Below, in pieces: positions 33,864 to 41,680 of a stretch of DNA of 64,000 bases (position 1 is the stretch's first letter; the number at the start of each line of letters is the position of its first letter). The position numbers and the translations under genes are program-made. Source of the stretch: Actinoplanes campanulatus (GTDB taxonomy: Bacteria; Actinomycetota; Actinomycetes; Mycobacteriales; Micromonosporaceae); contig NZ_BMPW01000007.1 of NCBI RefSeq assembly GCF_014647795.1, forward strand, positions 62,001 to 126,000, given 5' to 3'. The notes beneath the pieces are model-generated. The model had not been told where the DNA came from. It did no database searches and worked only from the letters and a program-made list of their open reading frames with translations.

Positions 33864-35366
33864 ATGTCTGGATTGTTCTACGCGATCGGCGGCGCCGTGC
33901 TGCTGGTCGTACTGCTCGTGGTGTTCGTGCTCTCCCGGATCAAGGTGGCCGGGCCGAACGAGGCGTTCATCATCACCGGCCGCAAGGGCAAGACGACCCA
34001 GGGCCTGGACGGCACCAGCAGCACCGACATGTCCGGCCAGAAGGTCGTGATGGGCGCGTCGGTGTTCGTGCTGCCGATCGTGCAGAAGTTGCAGTCGCTG
34101 GACCTGTCCAGCCGCCGCATCGACGTGAGCATCAAGGGCGCGGTGTCCAAGCAGGGCATCCGGGCCGAGCTGCACGGTGTGGCGATCGTCAAGGTCGGCG
34201 GCACCGAGGGCGCGATCCGCGCGGCCGCGCAGCGGTTCCTGCACCAGCAGTCCGAGATCGAGGACTTCACCCGTGAGGTGCTGGCCGGTGCGCTGCGGTC
34301 GATCGTGGGCCGGCTCACCGTCGAGGAGATCATCCGGGACCGGGCGGCGTTCGCCAGCGCGGTCGCCGAGGAGGCCGAGCACTCGATGACCAACCAGGGT
34401 CTGGTGCTCGACACGTTCCAGTTGCAGGACATCCTGGCCGAAGGGTCGTACCTGCAGGATCTGGGTCGTCCGGAGGCGGCGCGCGTGCTCAAGGACGCGG
34501 CCATCGCCGAGGCCCGGGCCCGGCAGGCGGCCGAGCAGGAGCGGCTGCTCGCCGAGGAGGCGATCGCCGAGGCGAACCGGAACCTGTCGCTGAAGCAGGC
34601 CGCCATCCAGGCCGAGATCGACGCCGCGAAGGCGCAGTCGGCGGCGGCCGGTCCGCTGGCGCAGGCCGAGCGGGACCAGAAGATCCTGGCCGAGCAGCAG
34701 AAGGTGGCCGAGCAGAACGCCGAGCTCAAGCAGCGTCAGCTGGACACCGAGGTGCGCAAGCCGGCGGACGCCGAGCGGTACCGGGTGGAGCAGGAGGCCG
34801 AGGCGTCCCGCAGTGCCGCGGTGCTCCAGGCGGACGCGCAGCGGCAGGCCACCATCGCGGCCGCGCAGGCGCAGGCCGAGCAGGCCCGCCTGGTCGGTGA
34901 GGGTGAGCGGGCCCGTCGTGCGGCGCTGGCCGAGGCGAACGCGATCGAGGGCGCCAAGGAGGGTGAGGCGGAGCAGCGGCGGCGTTCCGCGATCGCCGAG
35001 GCGATCGAGCGGGAGGGTGCGGCCGAGGCCGCGGCCATCCTGGCCAAGGGTCAGGCGGAGGCCGAGGCGATGGCCCGCAAGGCCGAGGCGTACGCCCAGT
35101 ACGGCGACGCCGCGGTGATGGACCTGCTGGTCAAGGTGCTGCCGCAGGTGGTCGAGGCGGCCAGCGCCCCGATCAGTGGCATCGACAAGCTGACCGTCAT
35201 CTCCACCGACGGCGCGTCGTCGCTGACCAAGTCGGTGGCCAGCAACGTGGCACAGGGCCTGCAGCTGGGCACCGACCTGACCGGCATCGACCTGGCCGGG
35301 TTGCTGTCGCGGCTGGGCACGCACACGAACGGCGACCGGGCCGTCGAGGCGAAGCCTCAGGACTGA
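33864..35366 (+). CDS. Flotillin-like SPFH-domain protein
   Basis: A 500-residue flotillin. One N-terminal membrane segment (LLVVLLVVFVLSRI) is followed by the SPFH domain to about residue 200. A long coiled coil rich in A, E, Q and R follows (about 205-420), then a C-terminal segment VLPQVVEAASAPI. Flotillins scaffold membrane microdomains. It forms a two-gene unit with the NfeD-like gene; no link to steroids is shown, although membrane organisation during sterol uptake is conceivable. Confidence 0.88.
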   Translation: MSGLFYAIGGAVLLVVLLVVFVLSRIKVAGPNEAFIITGRKGKTTQGLDGTSSTDMSGQKVVMGASVFVLPIVQKLQSLDLSSRRIDVSIKGAVSKQGIRAELHGVAIVKVGGTEGAIRAAAQRFLHQQSEIEDFTREVLAGALRSIVGRLTVEEIIRDRAAFASAVAEEAEHSMTNQGLVLDTFQLQDILAEGSYLQDLGRPEAARVLKDAAIAEARARQAAEQERLLAEEAIAEANRNLSLKQAAIQAEIDAAKAQSAAAGPLAQAERDQKILAEQQKVAEQNAELKQRQLDTEVRKPADAERYRVEQEAEASRSAAVLQADAQRQATIAAAQAQAEQARLVGEGERARRAALAEANAIEGAKEGEAEQRRRSAIAEAIEREGAAEAAAILAKGQAEAEAMARKAEAYAQYGDAAVMDLLVKVLPQVVEAASAPISGIDKLTVISTDGASSLTKSVASNVAQGLQLGTDLTGIDLAGLLSRLGTHTNGDRAVEAKPQD

Positions 35367-35382
35367 ACCGTCACCGGGCCGC

Positions 35383-35997
35383 TCACTCCGTCTTCAAGCA
35401 CGAGGAGGACGTGGTGGCGGCCCGGTCGGTCTGCTTGAAGTCGCCGCCCTGGAACTCGTAGCGGTAGGTGAGCTTGAGCTTCGGGCAGGCGTTGCTGTCG
35501 GTGCCGCCGGTCCCGTAGGCCTGGATGGTCACTGCGCCGCCCTTGGCCGACAGGCCGATCACCCACGGCTGGTCGGTGGGGCCGACGTCGGTGAGGATCG
35601 GCTTGCCGATCCGGGCCGGCTCCTCCACCGGCGACTTGCCGTCGAAGGCCTCGACCGTCGACGGGAAGTAGGAGGTGGAGGCGTCGCAGGTGCGGGCGAC
35701 CAGCGCGTCGGCGGTGCCGTCACCGTTCACGTCACCGATCGCCACCTGCTGGACGATCGGCTCCTGCTCGGCGTTGGCGCACGCGGCGACGTAGTTGTCC
35801 CAGTCACCGCCGTCGCCGACCGCGGCGAGGGTGCCGGTCGGGTCCTCGGCCTCCGGAAGGTTCTCCGGCGCGACCGGGCTGGCCGTGGCGTTCGGCGCGG
35901 GACCGATCGGCGCGTCCGTGGCGCCCTTCTCGTCCGGCGTGCAGCCGGCGAGCAGGGCCAGCGCCACCAGTGAAACGGCCGCGGCTCTCTTGGACAA
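35383..35997 (-). CDS. Lipoprotein with calcium-loop-like motif
   Basis: A 204-residue predicted lipoprotein. It has a signal peptide with the lipobox LLAGC near residue 16, then a low-complexity A/P/N linker and a domain with GDVNGDGTADALV, which looks like an FG-GAP or dockerin-type calcium loop. Cysteines lie at about 79, 112 and further on. A TTG at 35997 was chosen (GGGGGAG 6 bases upstream); an upstream GTG at 36036 would give an atypical start. Function unknown. It converges with the flotillin gene. Confidence 0.7.
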   Translation of the reverse strand: MSKRAAAVSLVALALLAGCTPDEKGATDAPIGPAPNATASPVAPENLPEAEDPTGTLAAVGDGGDWDNYVAACANAEQEPIVQQVAIGDVNGDGTADALVARTCDASTSYFPSTVEAFDGKSPVEEPARIGKPILTDVGPTDQPWVIGLSAKGGAVTIQAYGTGGTDSNACPKLKLTYRYEFQGGDFKQTDRAATTSSSCLKTE

Positions 35998-36039
35998 CTC
36001 GGTCTCCCCCGTGCGTGACGTGATCTGTCGCGCCACAGC

Positions 36040-37188
36040 CTAGGGGGTCGCCTCCAGCAGAAGGGCGCTGGTCGGAACGCCGGTGCCGGCGGTCACGAGG
36101 ACCGGTCCGCCGCCGGGGACCTGGTTGACGGCGGTGCCGCGGACCTGCCGGACCGCCTCGGCGATGCCGTTCATGCCGTGGATGTACGCCTCCCCCAACT
36201 GCCCACCGTGCGGGTTCACCGGCAGCCGCCCGTCCAGCTCGATGCCGTCGTCGGCGATCAGGTGCCGGGCCTCGCCGGGCGCGCAGAAACCCAGTTCCTC
36301 CAACTGCATCAGGACGTACGGGGTGAAGTGGTCGTAGAGCATAGCGGTCCGCACGTCGGCGGGCCGGTATCCGGACTGCGCCCAGATCTGCCGCCCGGTC
36401 ACCGCGATCTCCGGCAGCCCCGCCACCGTCGGCCGGTAGTAGCTGGTCATCACGAACTGCCCGGGTCCGCTGCCCTGGGCGGCGGCCGCGATCACCGCCG
36501 GTGGCCGGGGCAGGTCACGGGCCCGGTCCACGGTCGTCACCACCACGGCCACCGCCCCGTCGCTCTCCTGGCAGCAGTCGAGCAGTCGCAGCGGTTCGGC
36601 GATCCACCGGGAGGCCCGATGGTCGTCCAGGGTGATCGGGCGGCCGTGGAACCACGCGTGCGGGTTGGTGGCGGCGTGCCGGCGGGCCGCGACCGTGACC
36701 CGCCCGAAGTCGTCGGTGCTCGCGCCGTGGTCGTGCAGGTAGCGGCGGGCCACCATGGCGACCTGCGCGGCCGGGGTGGCGAGTCCGGTCGGCACGTGCC
36801 AGCCGGCGTCGGTGTCCGGGGACGCGTAGGCCTGGCCGAACCGGCGGCCGGACCGCTCGTTGAGCGCGCGGTAGCAGACGACGACGTCGGCGAGCCCGGC
36901 GGTGACCGCGAGGACGGCCTGCTGCACGATCGCACAGGCGGCGCCTCCGCCGTACCCGATCCGGGTCAGGAAGGTCAGCTCGCCGATGCCGAGTTCCCGG
37001 GCGACGGCGATCTCGCTGTTGTTGTCCATGGTGAAGGTGACCAGGCCGGAGACGTCGGCGGGCCGGAGGCCGGCGTCGTCGAGGGCGGCCCGGATCGCCT
37101 CGACGGCGAGGCGCAGCTCGCTGCGGCCGGAGTCCTTGCTGAACTCGGTGGCCCCGATGCCGGCGATCGCGGCGGTTCGGCTGATCAT
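36040..37188 (-). CDS. ltp2: Ltp2, thiolase-fold retro-aldolase
   Basis: A 382-residue thiolase-fold protein of the SCP-X/Ltp type without the usual thiolase cysteine motif (region TRIGYGGGAACAIVQQA). It has NPHGGQLGEAYIHGMNG near the C-terminus. It matches M. tuberculosis Ltp2, which with the DUF35 domain of ChsH2 cleaves the 17-hydroxy side chain, releasing propionyl-CoA and androst-4-ene-3,17-dione. The ATG overlaps the chsH stop (ATGA). Last gene of the fadE28-fadE29-chsH-ltp2 operon. Confidence 0.9.
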   Translation of the reverse strand: MISRTAAIAGIGATEFSKDSGRSELRLAVEAIRAALDDAGLRPADVSGLVTFTMDNNSEIAVARELGIGELTFLTRIGYGGGAACAIVQQAVLAVTAGLADVVVCYRALNERSGRRFGQAYASPDTDAGWHVPTGLATPAAQVAMVARRYLHDHGASTDDFGRVTVAARRHAATNPHAWFHGRPITLDDHRASRWIAEPLRLLDCCQESDGAVAVVVTTVDRARDLPRPPAVIAAAAQGSGPGQFVMTSYYRPTVAGLPEIAVTGRQIWAQSGYRPADVRTAMLYDHFTPYVLMQLEELGFCAPGEARHLIADDGIELDGRLPVNPHGGQLGEAYIHGMNGIAEAVRQVRGTAVNQVPGGGPVLVTAGTGVPTSALLLEATP

Positions 37189-38384
37189 GACGCCACCTCG
37201 ACGGTTCCGCTGACGTGCACCCCGGCGGCGGTACGCCCGACGACCTCGATGCCGTGCGGGAGGACCTGCCCGGTGAAGGTGAGCGTGTCGTACGCGTGGC
37301 ACGGTGTCCCGAGGCGGATCCGGATGCCCCGCACGTCCGTGGCCGGGCCGAGCGCGTCGGTGACGAACCGCTGCACCAGGCCGGTCGTGGTGAGGATGTT
37401 GAGGAAGATGTCCTTACCGCCGAGCCGGACCGCGGCGTCCCGGTCGTGGTGCACGTTCTGGAAGTCGCGGGTGGCCAGTGCCGTGCTGACGATCAGGGTG
37501 GGGGTGACCGCAAGCTCCCACGGGCCGAGGACTTCGACGTCGGGCCGCCACACCGGCAGGCCGTCGTCGAAGAGGACCCGGACCGGGTCGCCGATCTCGG
37601 GGCGGGGGCCGCGGTACTCGGCGACCACCCGGACGCCCTCGGTGAGGTCGACGAGGGCGACTGTGTAGGGGGCCCGCCGGCCGGGGACGGGTGGGTGGTG
37701 GTGCACCACGTAGCTGTGGATCCGCCCGGTTCCCTCGACGGTCGTGTACTCCGGTTTCAGCGAGCCGCAGTGCGGGCAGGCCGGGCCGGGCGGGTGGCGC
37801 ATCGTTCCACACTCGCCGCACTGCTGGATGCGCAGTTCGCCCGCCGCTGCGCCCTCCCAGAAGGCGGCGTTGTCAGCGGTGATCATCGGCCGTAGAGCAG
37901 TTGATCTGTCCGGTCTAGGCCCTGGCTTGTACCGAAAGATCCGGAAGCGCATCTCGCCGACCGGCTCATCCCCCACCAGCCAGGTACTGAGCGTGGTGAC
38001 GAACCACCCTTCGCCGAGCGAGGTCCTCTTGGGCCCGACGACAGCCTCCAGCTGACTGCGGACCGAGACCGTCTCGCCAAGACGCAGCGGCCGATGGTAG
38101 ACCTGCTCGGAATCGGTAGCGACGATCGCGCTGAATCCATCTTCGTCCAATAGATCAGACATGACCTGCAAGGGATCCTCGACCGGAGACGGCGCGAGAC
38201 CCCGCATCGTCCACACCTGGATCATCGCGGGCGGCGCGATGCCCGCCTGCTCATAGGCCGGATTCCCGTCCCCCATCGCCTCCAGCCACGTGCGGATCAT
38301 GGGCAGGTTCACCGGATCCCGCCCGGCCCGCGCCGGCGTCTCCCCCGCCGCGGTCAACCGCGCCACCACCTCTTCGATCATCAC
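37185..38384 (-). CDS. chsH: ChsH2-ChsH1 fusion: MaoC-like, DUF35 and MaoC hydratase in one chain
   Basis: A 399-residue protein with three parts. Residues 1-158 resemble the N-terminal MaoC-like half of ChsH2. About 165-283 form a DUF35 domain with CGEC and CPHC zinc-ribbon pairs, then the OB fold. About 284-399 form a catalytic MaoC-type hot dog matching ChsH1 (TRDFQNVHHDRDAA, with D and H of the hydratase motif). In M. tuberculosis ChsH1 and ChsH2 are separate subunits of the enoyl-CoA hydratase. GTG 38384 or ATG 38381 both fit; the fadE29 stop is 3 bases upstream. Confidence 0.85.
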   Translation of the reverse strand: MMIEEVVARLTAAGETPARAGRDPVNLPMIRTWLEAMGDGNPAYEQAGIAPPAMIQVWTMRGLAPSPVEDPLQVMSDLLDEDGFSAIVATDSEQVYHRPLRLGETVSVRSQLEAVVGPKRTSLGEGWFVTTLSTWLVGDEPVGEMRFRIFRYKPGPRPDRSTALRPMITADNAAFWEGAAAGELRIQQCGECGTMRHPPGPACPHCGSLKPEYTTVEGTGRIHSYVVHHHPPVPGRRAPYTVALVDLTEGVRVVAEYRGPRPEIGDPVRVLFDDGLPVWRPDVEVLGPWELAVTPTLIVSTALATRDFQNVHHDRDAAVRLGGKDIFLNILTTTGLVQRFVTDALGPATDVRGIRIRLGTPCHAYDTLTFTGQVLPHGIEVVGRTAAGVHVSGTVEVAS

Positions 38385-38387
38385 GAC

Positions 38388-39530
38388 CTACCTGGGCACT
38401 CGGGGCAGGCCGAGGCCCGCGCTGGCGATGATCTCGCGCTGGATCTCGTTGACGCCGCCGCCGAAGGTCAGCACCAGGTCGCGCCGGGCGTGCAGGCCGA
38501 GCCAGTCGAGCAGGTCCGCGGTGCCCGGATCGGCCGGGTCACCGTGGCGGGCCACCAGTTCCTCCAGCTCCTGGCCGAGCCGCAGCAGGCGTTCGGAGGA
38601 GAAGACCTTGGTGGCGGAGGCGTCCGCCGGGGCCGGTTCGCCGCCGGCGATCTGCCAGTTGAGCAGTTCGTTGACACGCAGCGCCGCGTGGGTCCGGGCC
38701 AGCGCGCGGCGGACCTCCGCGATCTCCCAAACCCCATGGGCGTACGCCCAATCGCGCACCCGATCGTGCAGGGCGCCGATCCGCCCGGCCGGGCCGAGCA
38801 TGACGCGCTCGTGGTTGAGCTGTGCGGTGAGCAGCCGCCAGCCGCCGTTCTCCGGCCCGACCCGGCGGCTGACCGGCACCCGGACACCGGTGAGGTAGGT
38901 GGCGTTGACGTGGTGCGACCCGTCGCTCGTGATGATCGGCGTCCACGCGTAGCCGGGGTCACGGGTGTCGACGATCAGGATCGACAGGCCGCGGTGGCGT
39001 TCGGCGGACGGGTCGGTGCGGCAGGCCAGCCACAGGTAGTCGGCGTCGTGTGCCCCGGTGGTGAAGGTCTTCTGGCCGTCCACCACGTACTCGTCGCCGT
39101 CGCGCACCGCCCGGGTCCGCAGCGCGGCCAGATCGGTGCCGGCCTCCGGTTCGGTGTAGCCGATCGCGAAGTGCAGCTCCCCCGCCAGGATCCGCGGCAG
39201 GAAGAACCGCTTCTGTTCCTCGGTGCCGTGCGCCAGCAGGGTGGGTGCGACCGTCTGGAGCGTGACGGCGGGCAGCGGCACGTCCGCGCGGGCCGCCTCG
39301 TTGACGAGGATCTGCTGCTCGACCGGGCCGGGGCCGCGCCCGCCGTACTCGACCGGGAAGCCCAGCCCGAGCCGGCCGTCGCGGCCGAGGCGGGCCACCA
39401 CGTCGCGGTAGGCGGGTCCGAGCCGTTCCCGCGCCAGCTCGCCACGCTGCGCGGGCGTCAGGACCCCGGCGAGGTACGACCGAAGCTCGTCCCGGAACGC
39501 ACGCTGCTCGTCAGTCAGGTCGATGAACAA
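38388..39530 (-). CDS. fadE29: Acyl-CoA dehydrogenase subunit FadE29 (ChsE2)
   Basis: A 380-residue acyl-CoA dehydrogenase matching M. tuberculosis FadE29 nearly end to end (MFIDLT, VEQQILVNEAARADVPLPAVTLQTV, HFAIGYTEPEAGTDLA, FTTGAHDADY, FGGGVNEIQRE). With FadE28 it makes the ChsE1-ChsE2 heterotetramer, which desaturates the 3-carbon side-chain CoA ester. The TTG start lies 20 bases inside the fadE28 gene. Confidence 0.93.
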   Translation of the reverse strand: MFIDLTDEQRAFRDELRSYLAGVLTPAQRGELARERLGPAYRDVVARLGRDGRLGLGFPVEYGGRGPGPVEQQILVNEAARADVPLPAVTLQTVAPTLLAHGTEEQKRFFLPRILAGELHFAIGYTEPEAGTDLAALRTRAVRDGDEYVVDGQKTFTTGAHDADYLWLACRTDPSAERHRGLSILIVDTRDPGYAWTPIITSDGSHHVNATYLTGVRVPVSRRVGPENGGWRLLTAQLNHERVMLGPAGRIGALHDRVRDWAYAHGVWEIAEVRRALARTHAALRVNELLNWQIAGGEPAPADASATKVFSSERLLRLGQELEELVARHGDPADPGTADLLDWLGLHARRDLVLTFGGGVNEIQREIIASAGLGLPRVPR

Positions 39531-40467
39531 GCCGCTCCCCCAGTGTGGTCAGCCGGTGTTCGGCGCCGCCCAGGAAGCGGACCAGGTCCCGGATCAGCGT
39601 GGTGTGCCGGTGCAGCGGGTAGTCGATCGCCAGCCCGAGCCCGCCGTGCAGGTGATGGCAGGTACGGGCGGCGGGCGGCGCCTCGGCGGTGAGCCACTGG
39701 GCGGCGACGTGCAGGTCGTCGTCGGCGTCCCGGCCGGTGCCGAGCCGCCAGGACGCGGCGAGGGTCGCCAGGTGCAGGGTGTGGCTCGCGATGTAGACGT
39801 CGGCGATCTGCTGGGCGACCGCCTGGAAGGTGGCGAGCGGCCGGCCGAACTGCCGCCTGGTCCGCACGTGCTCGGCGGTGAGCGCCAGCGCCCCGGCCAG
39901 TGCGCCGTCACCGAGTGCGCAGGCGCAGCTCACGGCGTACCGGTGAAGGTCTTGATGGGTCTTGTCGTCGCCCAGCGGATGCGCGGCAGCCCGGTCGAGG
40001 CGCAGAATGCCGCGGTCGAGGGTGGCGCCGGGCCCGGCCGGGTCGATCGTCACGACGGCCGGGCCGGCGACCGTGACGAGCAGCCGGTCGGCGGCGGTGA
40101 CCCCGGTCTTGACCCCGGTGACCGTCCCGTCCGCGAAGGTCGTCCGTGGCGCGGCCGGCAGCGGGTCACCCGGTTCGGCGACGGCGATGCCGAAGGTCCG
40201 CCCGGGCTCGTGGGCGCCGGTGAGGATCGCGACGAGGTGCCCGAGGGCGGGCAGGTCGAGCGCGCGCCGCCCGATCTCGGTGAGCACGAGGGTGGTCTCC
40301 AGGACGCCGAGGCCGGCGCCGCCGAGGCGTTCCGGGACCGCGAGGGTGAGCAGTCCGGTCTGGCCGAGAGCGGCCCATGCCTTGTCCGGATCGCCGGCGC
40401 TCCCGTCGAGCACCTCACCGGCGAGCCGGCTGATCGCCTGGTGTGACCCGTCCGGCTGAAAATCCAT
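39511..40467 (-). CDS. fadE28: Acyl-CoA dehydrogenase subunit FadE28 (ChsE1)
   Basis: A 318-residue acyl-CoA dehydrogenase subunit. The blocks LAVPERLGGAGLGVLE, TRRQFGRPLATFQAVAQQIADVYIAS and HHLHGGLGLAIDYPLHR match FadE28. It supplies half of the FAD site to the ChsE heterotetramer. It opens the igr-like operon; a KstR site ends 10 bases before its ATG, and no Shine-Dalgarno is visible, so translation may be leaderless. In M. tuberculosis cyp125 precedes it; here kstR is the divergent neighbour. Confidence 0.9.
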   Translation of the reverse strand: MDFQPDGSHQAISRLAGEVLDGSAGDPDKAWAALGQTGLLTLAVPERLGGAGLGVLETTLVLTEIGRRALDLPALGHLVAILTGAHEPGRTFGIAVAEPGDPLPAAPRTTFADGTVTGVKTGVTAADRLLVTVAGPAVVTIDPAGPGATLDRGILRLDRAAAHPLGDDKTHQDLHRYAVSCACALGDGALAGALALTAEHVRTRRQFGRPLATFQAVAQQIADVYIASHTLHLATLAASWRLGTGRDADDDLHVAAQWLTAEAPPAARTCHHLHGGLGLAIDYPLHRHTTLIRDLVRFLGGAEHRLTTLGERLVHRPD

Positions 40468-40476
40468 GACACTGAT

Positions 40477-40490
40477 TAGAACACGTTTCA
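40477..40490. promoter_or_regulatory. KstR operator between fadE28 operon and kstR
   Basis: TAGAACACGTTTCA fits TnnAACnnGTTnnA at all fixed positions. It lies 9 bases before the fadE28 start and about 80 bases before kstR, so it may also mediate autoregulation. Confidence 0.88.
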
Positions 40491-40569
40491 GTTTGGGCGC
40501 ACCACGGTCGGGTGACACAGGGACGCAACGCGCCGTTGCTAGGCTTGATTCAGAGGCGAAAGGGCGACC

Positions 40570-41205
40570 ATGGCAGTCACGAGAACGAGTACCACCACGG
40601 CCACCGCGCGCGGCGCGCTCACCGGCGCCGACATCGCGGGTTCGGCCGCACAGCGCGACCGGCGCCGCCGGATCCTGGAGGCCACGCTGGCGCTGGCGTC
40701 CAAGGGCGGTTACGACGCGGTGCAGATGCGCACGGTCGCCGAGCGGGCCGGGGTCGCCCTGGGCACGCTCTACCGCTACTTCCCCTCGAAGATCCATCTG
40801 CTGGTGTCGGCGCTGGCCGGCGAGTTCGAGACGATCCAGGACAAGATCGGCAAGAAGCCTGTTCCGGGCGATACGCCGTATGACCGGACGCTCTACGTCC
40901 TCGGCCGGATGACCCGGACCATGCAGCGCGAGCCGTTGCTCGCCGAGGCGATGACCAGGGCCTTCATGTTCGCCGACCCGTCGGCGAGCGCCGAGGTCAA
41001 CGCGGTGGCCGGCCTCATGGAGGACATGCTGACCCGGGCCATGCACGCCGGCGACGACGGTGAGCCGACCGCCGACGACCGGGCCAAGGCGCGGGTGATC
41101 GGTGACGTGTGGCTGTCCAACCTGGTGGCCTGGGTGACCCGCCGGGCGTCGGCGAACGATGTCGTCAACCACCTCGAGCTGGCCACCCGGCTGCTGGTCC
41201 GCTGA
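40570..41205 (+). CDS. kstR: TetR-family repressor KstR
   Basis: A 211-residue TetR regulator. The helix-turn-helix AERAGVALGTLYRYFPSKIHLLVSAL lies near residues 58-83. The ligand domain blocks (MQREPLLAEAMTRAFMFAD, VIGDVWLSNLVAWVTRRAS) match M. tuberculosis KstR closely. KstR represses upper cholesterol-degradation genes and is released by a CoA-ester steroid intermediate. The seven KstR-type sites in this window are its expected targets. The N-terminus has about 20 extra T/A-rich residues, and the ribosome-binding site (AAGGGCG) is modest. Confidence 0.94.
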   Translation: MAVTRTSTTTATARGALTGADIAGSAAQRDRRRRILEATLALASKGGYDAVQMRTVAERAGVALGTLYRYFPSKIHLLVSALAGEFETIQDKIGKKPVPGDTPYDRTLYVLGRMTRTMQREPLLAEAMTRAFMFADPSASAEVNAVAGLMEDMLTRAMHAGDDGEPTADDRAKARVIGDVWLSNLVAWVTRRASANDVVNHLELATRLLVR

Positions 41206-41208
41206 GCG

Positions 41209-41640
41209 TCACCCGGCCAGGGCGGTCAGCTTCTCCAGGGCCTGCTGCGCGGCGGGCCCGGCCTGTTTCTCCAGCATGGCGGCCATCGGCCCGTTGAGCG
41301 CCGGCCCGGCGAACTCCATCTCGTAGGTGACCCGGGAGCCGGCGCCCTCGGGTTCGATGACGAAGCGGTTCTTCGCCTTGACGCCCATCGGGCCGTCGCC
41401 GGCCATCTCCAGGCGGTTCGGGGCGTCCGCGGCGACGACCTTCCAGGCCATCTCGGCGGGCATGCCCATCAGCTTCACCTTCTGCTTGTACGTGGTCCCC
41501 TCGGCCACGGTCGCCGGCACCTCGCCGGTGAAGCCCTGGTGCATGGCGTTCCACTCGGGCGTGCGGGGCAGATCGGTGATGACCTGCCACACCTTGTCCG
41601 GCTCGGCGGTGGTGGTGGCCGAGACGCTCACCTTGGGCAT
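41209..41640 (-). CDS. SRPBCC (polyketide cyclase-like) ligand-binding protein
   Basis: A 143-residue SRPBCC-fold protein (VWQVITDLPRTPEWNAMHQGFTGEV at the N-terminus, a long C-terminal helix). The fold binds hydrophobic ligands; function unknown. It is convergent with kstR (3 bases apart) and upstream neighbour of kstD on the same strand, 41 bases away, so it may be the second gene of a kstD operon. A carrier or modifying role for steroid intermediates is inference. Confidence 0.75.
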   Translation of the reverse strand: MPKVSVSATTTAEPDKVWQVITDLPRTPEWNAMHQGFTGEVPATVAEGTTYKQKVKLMGMPAEMAWKVVAADAPNRLEMAGDGPMGVKAKNRFVIEPEGAGSRVTYEMEFAGPALNGPMAAMLEKQAGPAAQQALEKLTALAG

Positions 41641-41680
41641 GTCTTCCTCCTCATCACGGGGTGGGGCCGCCCGGCCTTCG

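Noticed and set aside
33129-35324. Very long minus-strand frame opposite the flotillin gene
   Set aside because: Repetitive L/G/R/D protein mirroring the coiled-coil codons of flotillin; an antisense artefact of GC-rich third positions.
37180-37200. GAGGTGGCG followed by ATGA at the chsH-ltp2 junction, resembling the element end
   Set aside because: It encodes the natural ChsH1-like C-terminus (VEVAS), and no upstream part of the element is found.
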